Assembly (NCBI GenBank): GCA_003266145.1
Contig: MVJJ01000132.1
Location: 1 to 8,599, forward strand
Reading direction: 5' to 3'
DNA: 8,599 nucleotides
Source of the DNA: Methanosphaera sp. SHI613
GTDB taxonomy: Archaea; Methanobacteriota; Methanobacteria; Methanobacteriales; Methanobacteriaceae
Shown here: positions 6,201 to 8,599 of the stretch, one piece after another
Numbering within the stretch: the stretch's first letter is position 1
How the letters are laid out: every line of letters begins with the position of its first letter
Translations under genes and position numbers: made by a program
Notes under the pieces: model-generated
What the model was told of the DNA's origin: nothing
Seen by the model: the letters and a program-made list of their open reading frames with translations, nothing else
The model's database searches: none

Positions 6201-8016
6201 ACTTAGCATTGTAGAAACAAATGTGGACAACCTAGAAAACGGCACAAACCTTGTAAGCTTACAAAGTATCAATGATAACCTATTTGCAATGAGTACAATA
6301 CTTGTAGTAACACATCCTGCAATGCCTAATGTAGCTGTAGATAATGTGGATGTAACTGCAAGCAAAGGCGATCTTCTGGTGGAAACAGACAATACAATCA
6401 GCATAAAACTCACAAATGATGGAGGTTCTGCAACTGCAACATTAAACATAACAATTGATGACCAAAGTACAACTGAAACACTTGAAGACTTTACAGGTGA
6501 AACAACCATTGACGTAACCTACAACCCAACCACTACAGGTACAAAAGACATCAAAGTAGATATAATCTATGATGATACAACACAAACATTATACGAAGGA
6601 ACAATCAATGCATACTACAATGGATACAGAGGAAAATCATTCACTGGTGGAGAAAACTTCACAACCAAACGTGTATATGAAGGTCAAAACACTTTAATAC
6701 TTGAACAGTTCAACTATTATAACTGGAATGATACTTCTAAAGCAGTCTATGATGCATCACGGCTGGAAAATGATAAAATAGTAGATGTACTATACTACCA
6801 GGGATACAACTGGGACAAATACTTAAACTTCACATTAAAAGTAAATGATGAAGAATCACCAATAATCGCAAACTACAGCGACACAAAAGGATTTGGAACA
6901 TACAACTACCCAAGTGGAGTAGTAGTATTCAACATAACAAATCAGTTCAAAGCAGGACAAGTTAATGAAATTGTACCTACTAAACTTAACAATAATTCCA
7001 ACATATTATATGGTGGTATATTAGCAATCATATATGCTGACAATACAGAAATGACTACCATCATGATAAATGAAGGATCAGATTTATTAAATCCAGAATC
7101 AAGTGGATTAACATCAAATGATTACACAGTTGCATACTCTAATTATGAAAATGTAAACTCAGGGGATGCTACATTATATGTAATCTCTGCTGCAAGTGAT
7201 AAAGCAGATGGCAGTAAAATATCATTTAACAATGAAGAAATAGGATCTTTAGCACAAAACTATGATGCAACATCAAAACTTAGCATAGTAAAATCAGAAA
7301 TAACCAATGTACTTGAAGGAGATAATCTTGTAACTTTACAAAGTATTAATGATAACTTATTTGCTATGGGAACTATTTTAGTAATATCAAATCCTACCGA
7401 AAAAATACTCAAAATAGATACAACTGAATTTACAGCAGGTCAAAATGCAACAATCAGTGCAAGCATATATTCAGGTGATAATATAGTAAGTAACATTAAC
7501 AAAGGAAAAGTCGTATTCAAAGTAAACGGTAAATCACTTAAAGATGCAAATGGCAAAGTAATCTATGCAAAAGTCGTAAATGGAACTGCAACAATAGAAA
7601 ACTATGAAATACCTTCATCTTGGAAAGAAGGCTCAACAATACAAGCAGTATACTCAGGATCAACCGAATGTGACAAATTAACAAGTGATGCAACAGAAAT
7701 CACAATAACACAACAAACACCAACAATCACAACAGAAGATATAACCGCAACAGCAGGAAGTACAATCACACTTAAAGCAACAATAAACACTGATGTAACT
7801 ATAAACAATGGAAAAGTAGTATTCAAAATCAATGGTAAAACAGTAAAAGACTCAAATGGTAAAGTAATCTATGCTAAAGTAACTAACAATACTGTAAGTG
7901 TAGAGTATACCTTGCCTGAAAATTATAAATCTGGCGAATATAACATTACAGCAATATTCACATCCGTTAATTATCCTAAATTGGAAGATGTTAAGACTTT
8001 ACATGTTTCAGTCTAG
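3250..8016 (+). CDS. Giant secreted adhesin-like protein: PMP-type beta-helix, two CARDB/DUF3344-like units, Ig-like tail
   Basis: Complete gene of 1588 residues from GTG 3250 to TAG 8014; an in-frame TTG at 3244 would add two residues but has no properly spaced Shine-Dalgarno site. Order, numbered from GTG: basic N-terminus, hydrophobic core and A-V-S-A cleavage site after residue 26 (signal peptide); Asp/Asn-rich linker; beta-helix cap with Y-V-S-P and D-G-D-G-S (about 73); beta-helix to about 560 with 14 G-[GA]-x-[ILV] motifs and F-x-N-N turns; Ig-like spacer about 567-656; CARDB-like 665-755 and DUF3344-like 757-1023; a second CARDB-like 1028-1120 and DUF3344-like 1122-1380; two Ig-like domains 1384-1490 and 1491-1588. 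No C-terminal membrane helix. N-x-[ST] sequons are frequent. The protein is probably exported and displayed on the pseudomurein wall for adhesion; ligand and anchor are unknown. Codon choice shifts strongly along the gene, suggesting mosaic ancestry. Domain names rest on recognised motifs, not on a profile search. Confidence 0.9.
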   Translation: MIKINTKYVFTLFVLFLILAMGAVSASDDSALSTSDNSAIQDQSNNVKMVEDNNYEKDISYKTNVKKADDNSGVTYVSPEATLDGDGSRDNPYNISVAFNNTNIVNRKNYTLMEGEYNLKKAITLTKSYAKDIFIQSEGNVTINGLNKINLFDIKADNTVTISNINFINAYSESGNGAAISNAGNLTIINSTFNNNKASSGGCIYNVKGNLTVMNSVFNDSSATGSGTSGYAGAIHNTGNVTLLNSIFTNNNASKGGALYNNKGIINIDSNNIFENNYALWAGALYNYQGTLLIDNNNSFINSSVKNYGGVIHNEKGNLTIKNRNTFSNNNGFTSGGVISSTLGNVLIEENNHFSNNVASYGGVINSTGNITIKDNNTFESNNASYAGAVVYTNRGKLTLTDNNLFLNNNANYYGGSVYLWNANATIQDNIFNNNHAQYGGCIYINTNCTELVLNNLEFNNNSATNDGGVLSTKVLTTVNQSKFNANTASKGGSIYAEDYLIVSSCNFSNDNASEGGSIYADDGSTTQITNTNFTNIYSENETLNLQGENTFISNSYNNVSILYDTLDLQIKNPQDSYKTTDAIELEITSALTNPTYYDGDILDHDEYTVYLDDQQVGSTGDNTYNLTIDTPGTYSVYANSKILGNTNTIENIIVKSDDVVDETITINDIKVTSNSGNLFVNQDNIITINLTNSITDTVNLKVTIDNSTYDYELDQIGNSLINVTYAPETPGEKQISVDAVNSNGTSHLYETSIVAYYNGYMGKSFTDGQNITTKRSYTGKNTLVIIPMEFYLSNKYNESQFTFNSADYGIVEQSKVIDVLYYQGYNWLKTNDSMFVGLNDEPLWDPISQYNDTKGFGSYNYPSGLLVFDAKGQFKANSTNILDILTDGNDRALYGGYFIVIYANNTQETDIIINEGSDILNPESTGLTTNEYTIAYSNYENINADDATLYTISAAADKAGQSKIIVNNKEYGSLADNYNNLTRLSIVETNVDNLENGTNLVSLQSINDNLFAMSTILVVTHPAMPNVAVDNVDVTASKGDLLVETDNTISIKLTNDGGSATATLNITIDDQSTTETLEDFTGETTIDVTYNPTTTGTKDIKVDIIYDDTTQTLYEGTINAYYNGYRGKSFTGGENFTTKRVYEGQNTLILEQFNYYNWNDTSKAVYDASRLENDKIVDVLYYQGYNWDKYLNFTLKVNDEESPIIANYSDTKGFGTYNYPSGVVVFNITNQFKAGQVNEIVPTKLNNNSNILYGGILAIIYADNTEMTTIMINEGSDLLNPESSGLTSNDYTVAYSNYENVNSGDATLYVISAASDKADGSKISFNNEEIGSLAQNYDATSKLSIVKSEITNVLEGDNLVTLQSINDNLFAMGTILVISNPTEKILKIDTTEFTAGQNATISASIYSGDNIVSNINKGKVVFKVNGKSLKDANGKVIYAKVVNGTATIENYEIPSSWKEGSTIQAVYSGSTECDKLTSDATEITITQQTPTITTEDITATAGSTITLKATINTDVTINNGKVVFKINGKTVKDSNGKVIYAKVTNNTVSVEYTLPENYKSGEYNITAIFTSVNYPKLEDVKTLHVSV
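3775..4815 (+). repeat. Chlamydial-PMP-like repeats, 14 G-[GA]-x-[ILV] motifs
   Basis: Reading the translation gives fourteen successive motifs, such as GGCIYN, GAIHN, GGALYN, GGVIHN, GGVISS, GGVINS, GGSVYL, GGVLST and two GGSIYA, spaced roughly 20-30 residues apart. Most are preceded by an F-x-[NS]-N-type turn. This combination (GG[A/L/I/V] plus FxxN) defines the polymorphic membrane protein repeat of Chlamydia, also found in archaeal surface proteins. It forms a parallel beta-helix. Two motifs carry Cys (GGCIYN, GGCIYI). Confidence 0.75.
5242..7389 (+). repeat. Tandem duplication of a CARDB-like plus DUF3344-like unit
   Basis: Unit 1 spans about 5242-6318 and unit 2 about 6331-7389. Each starts with a CARDB-like Ig fold (I-x-[VA]-x-S/K-G-[ND]-L-[FL]-V) and runs into a region with A-Y-Y-N-G-Y-x-G-K-S-F (Tyr codons from 5518 and 6613), V-L-Y-Y-Q-G-Y-N-W, D-T-K-G-F-G-x-Y-N-Y-P-S-G, N-E-G-S-D and L-N-P-E-S-x-G-L-T, then L-Q-S-I-N-D-N-L-F-A-M. 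The D-x-K-G-F-G-x-Y-N-x-P-S-G block resembles DUF3344, a domain of unknown function in methanogen surface proteins. The copies are well conserved in protein but diverged in DNA, especially at third codon positions. Confidence 0.7.
7399..8013 (+). repeat. C-terminal pair of Ig-like domains of the second adhesin
   Basis: Same two-domain tail as 2413-3033: G-K-V-V-F-K-V-N-G-K with K-D-A-N-G-K-V-I-Y-A-K in the first domain and G-K-V-V-F-K-I-N-G-K with K-D-S-N-G-K-V-I-Y-A-K in the second. The first carries the same lone Cys after Y-S-G-S (codon at 7669). The protein ends within the last strand, with no anchor after it. Confidence 0.75.
7741..7953 (+). repeat. Near-identical DNA repeat shared with 2761-2973 (copy 2)
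   Basis: Second copy of the 213-bp block, differing from the first only at 7883. The preceding Ig-like domain shares only short exact patches with its counterpart, for example 29 bp at 7576-7604 against 2593-2621. Confidence 0.95.
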
Positions 8017-8019
8017 ATA

Positions 8020-8070
8020 AAAGTAGATATTATTCATCTACTTTAATACTTTTTTTTATAATTTTTTTTT
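8020..8070 (+). terminator. Terminator of the second adhesin gene
   Basis: AAAGTAGAT at 8020-8028 pairs perfectly with ATCTACTTT at 8036-8044 around a 7-nt loop. Runs of eight T at 8050-8057 and nine T at 8062-8070 follow. The element starts 3 bp after the stop and should separate transcription of the adhesin from the GTPase gene. Confidence 0.75.
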
Positions 8071-8115
8071 GGATTCATTCTCTTATTTTTGTTAGTATCC
8101 TAATTGTTTTTATCT

Positions 8116-8132
8116 AAGAATTTATAAATATA
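8116..8132 (+). promoter_or_regulatory. Candidate BRE/TATA promoter of the GTPase gene
   Basis: AAGAA at 8116-8120 followed directly by TTTATAAATATA at 8121-8132 fits an archaeal BRE plus TATA box. Initiation about 25 bp downstream would leave a leader of roughly 90 nt. A second TATA-like stretch at 8208-8217 lies too close to the start to combine with the Shine-Dalgarno site. Confidence 0.45.
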
Positions 8133-8230
8133 TAATTATAATGATTGATTAAAGAGTTACTTTTAAAAGAAATGATATTTTTTCATGGAAGAAGTATTTA
8201 TCACAATTATATAATAAATTAAAAAACTAT

Positions 8231-8238
8231 AAGGAGAT
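8231..8238 (+). promoter_or_regulatory. Ribosome binding site of the GTPase gene
   Basis: AAGGAGAT, a near-consensus Shine-Dalgarno sequence, with GGAG ending 7 nt before the ATG at 8244. It fixes the start and is stronger than the site of the preceding adhesin gene. Confidence 0.85.
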
Positions 8239-8243
8239 ATTTA

Positions 8244-8599
8244 ATGTTACAAATAGCAGTTACAGGAAAACCAAATGTGGGAAAATCTTCACTCTTTGCA
8301 GCGGCAACTCTTTCTGAGGCGGAAATTGCCAATTATCCGTTCACAACGATAGACGCCAATAAGGCTGTGGCATATATTACCGCCGACTGTCCATGTAAAG
8401 AATTGGGATTAACCTGTAATCCACGTACAAGTAAATGCGTAGAAGGAATTCGTTACATACCGGTAGAATTAATAGACGTGGCAGGACTGGTACCCGGCGC
8501 TCATGAAGGAAAGGGACTGGGAAATCAATTCCTGGATGATCTTCGTCAGGCAAAGGCACTGATACATGTAATTGATGCATCAGGTTCTACTGATATTGA
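8244..8599 (+). CDS. ychF: YchF/OBG-family GTP-binding protein, 3'-truncated
   Basis: The first 118 codons are present; the frame is still open at the right edge, and full-length archaeal members are roughly 400 residues. G1 (P-loop) G-K-P-N-V-G-K-S is at residues 8-15, the switch I region N-Y-P-F-T-T-I-D at 30-37, and G3 D-V-A-G-L-V-P-G-A at 78-86, followed by H-E-G-K-G-L-G-N-Q-F-L-D at 87-98. The N-Y-P-F-T-T and G-L-V-x-G-A signatures are diagnostic of the OBG/YchF branch, and D-L-R-Q-A also fits. The NKxD-type G4 and the C-terminal TGS domain lie outside the window. Between switch I and G3 are four Cys (49, 51, 58, 65; C-P-C-x6-C-x6-C), an insert I recall from other euryarchaeal YchF proteins that could bind a metal. 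These are cytosolic, ribosome-associated NTPases in translation or stress response. ATG with a strong Shine-Dalgarno sequence gives a secure start. The gene appears to be transcribed from its own promoter. Confidence 0.95.
   Translation, partial: MLQIAVTGKPNVGKSSLFAAATLSEAEIANYPFTTIDANKAVAYITADCPCKELGLTCNPRTSKCVEGIRYIPVELIDVAGLVPGAHEGKGLGNQFLDDLRQAKALIHVIDASGSTDI

Noticed and set aside
3633..7832. Minus-strand open frames at 3633-4079, 4488-4682, 6183-6509 and 7602-7832
   Set aside because: All lie inside the second adhesin and are antisense shadows; their apparent hydrophobicity comes from reading AAT/ACA/GAT-rich codons backwards.
2761..7953. The 213-bp repeats as ends of a mobile element
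   Set aside because: They are in-frame parts of homologous Ig-like domains, and no transposase, terminal inverted repeat or target duplication is present between them.
8377..8580. Minus-strand open frame at 8377-8580
   Set aside because: It is opposite the clearly conserved GTPase motifs, so it is not a separate gene.

Overview
The window looks like chromosomal DNA of a methanogenic archaeon of the family Methanobacteriaceae, most likely Methanosphaera or a close relative such as Methanobrevibacter. Three things point there: very AT-rich DNA, giant Asn/Thr-rich secreted proteins of the adhesin-like type that these gut methanogens carry in large numbers, and an archaeal-type YchF/OBG GTPase at the right edge. 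The genus is an inference; no rRNA or other definitive marker is present.

Layout, all on the + strand. (1) 1-3036: the 3' part of a large adhesin-like protein gene, cut off by the left edge. The frame is open from base 1, so the true start lies outside. It holds several diverged copies of a beta-helix entry module, an Asn-rich ladder of short beta-helix rungs, and two C-terminal Ig-like domains. (2) 3037-3249: an intergenic region with a hairpin/T-tract terminator, more T-tracts, candidate TATA boxes, a 10-bp inverted repeat and a Shine-Dalgarno site. (3) 3250-8016: a complete second adhesin-like gene of 1588 codons. It encodes a signal peptide, a beta-helix with 14 Chlamydia-PMP-like Gly-Gly motifs, an Ig-like spacer, two tandem CARDB-like plus DUF3344-like units, and the same two-domain Ig-like tail. 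(4) 8017-8243: a strong 9-bp hairpin/T-tract terminator, then a TATA box and Shine-Dalgarno site for the next gene. (5) 8244-8599: the first 118 codons of the YchF-family GTPase, cut by the right edge.

The two large proteins are probably displayed on the cell surface and contact other cells, host glycans or the environment. Their exposed 'passenger' parts differ completely, but they share the same two-domain tail and neither has a C-terminal membrane helix. The last tail domain is almost identical at the DNA level (213 bp with one mismatch), while the domain before it has drifted at many synonymous sites, which points to gene conversion or a recent exchange. The two tandem DUF3344 units in the second gene also have opposite Tyr/Phe codon preferences. 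Together these suggest a modular surface-protein system diversified by recombination around a shared tail. The GTPase is a housekeeping gene and probably marks the edge of the surface-protein cluster.
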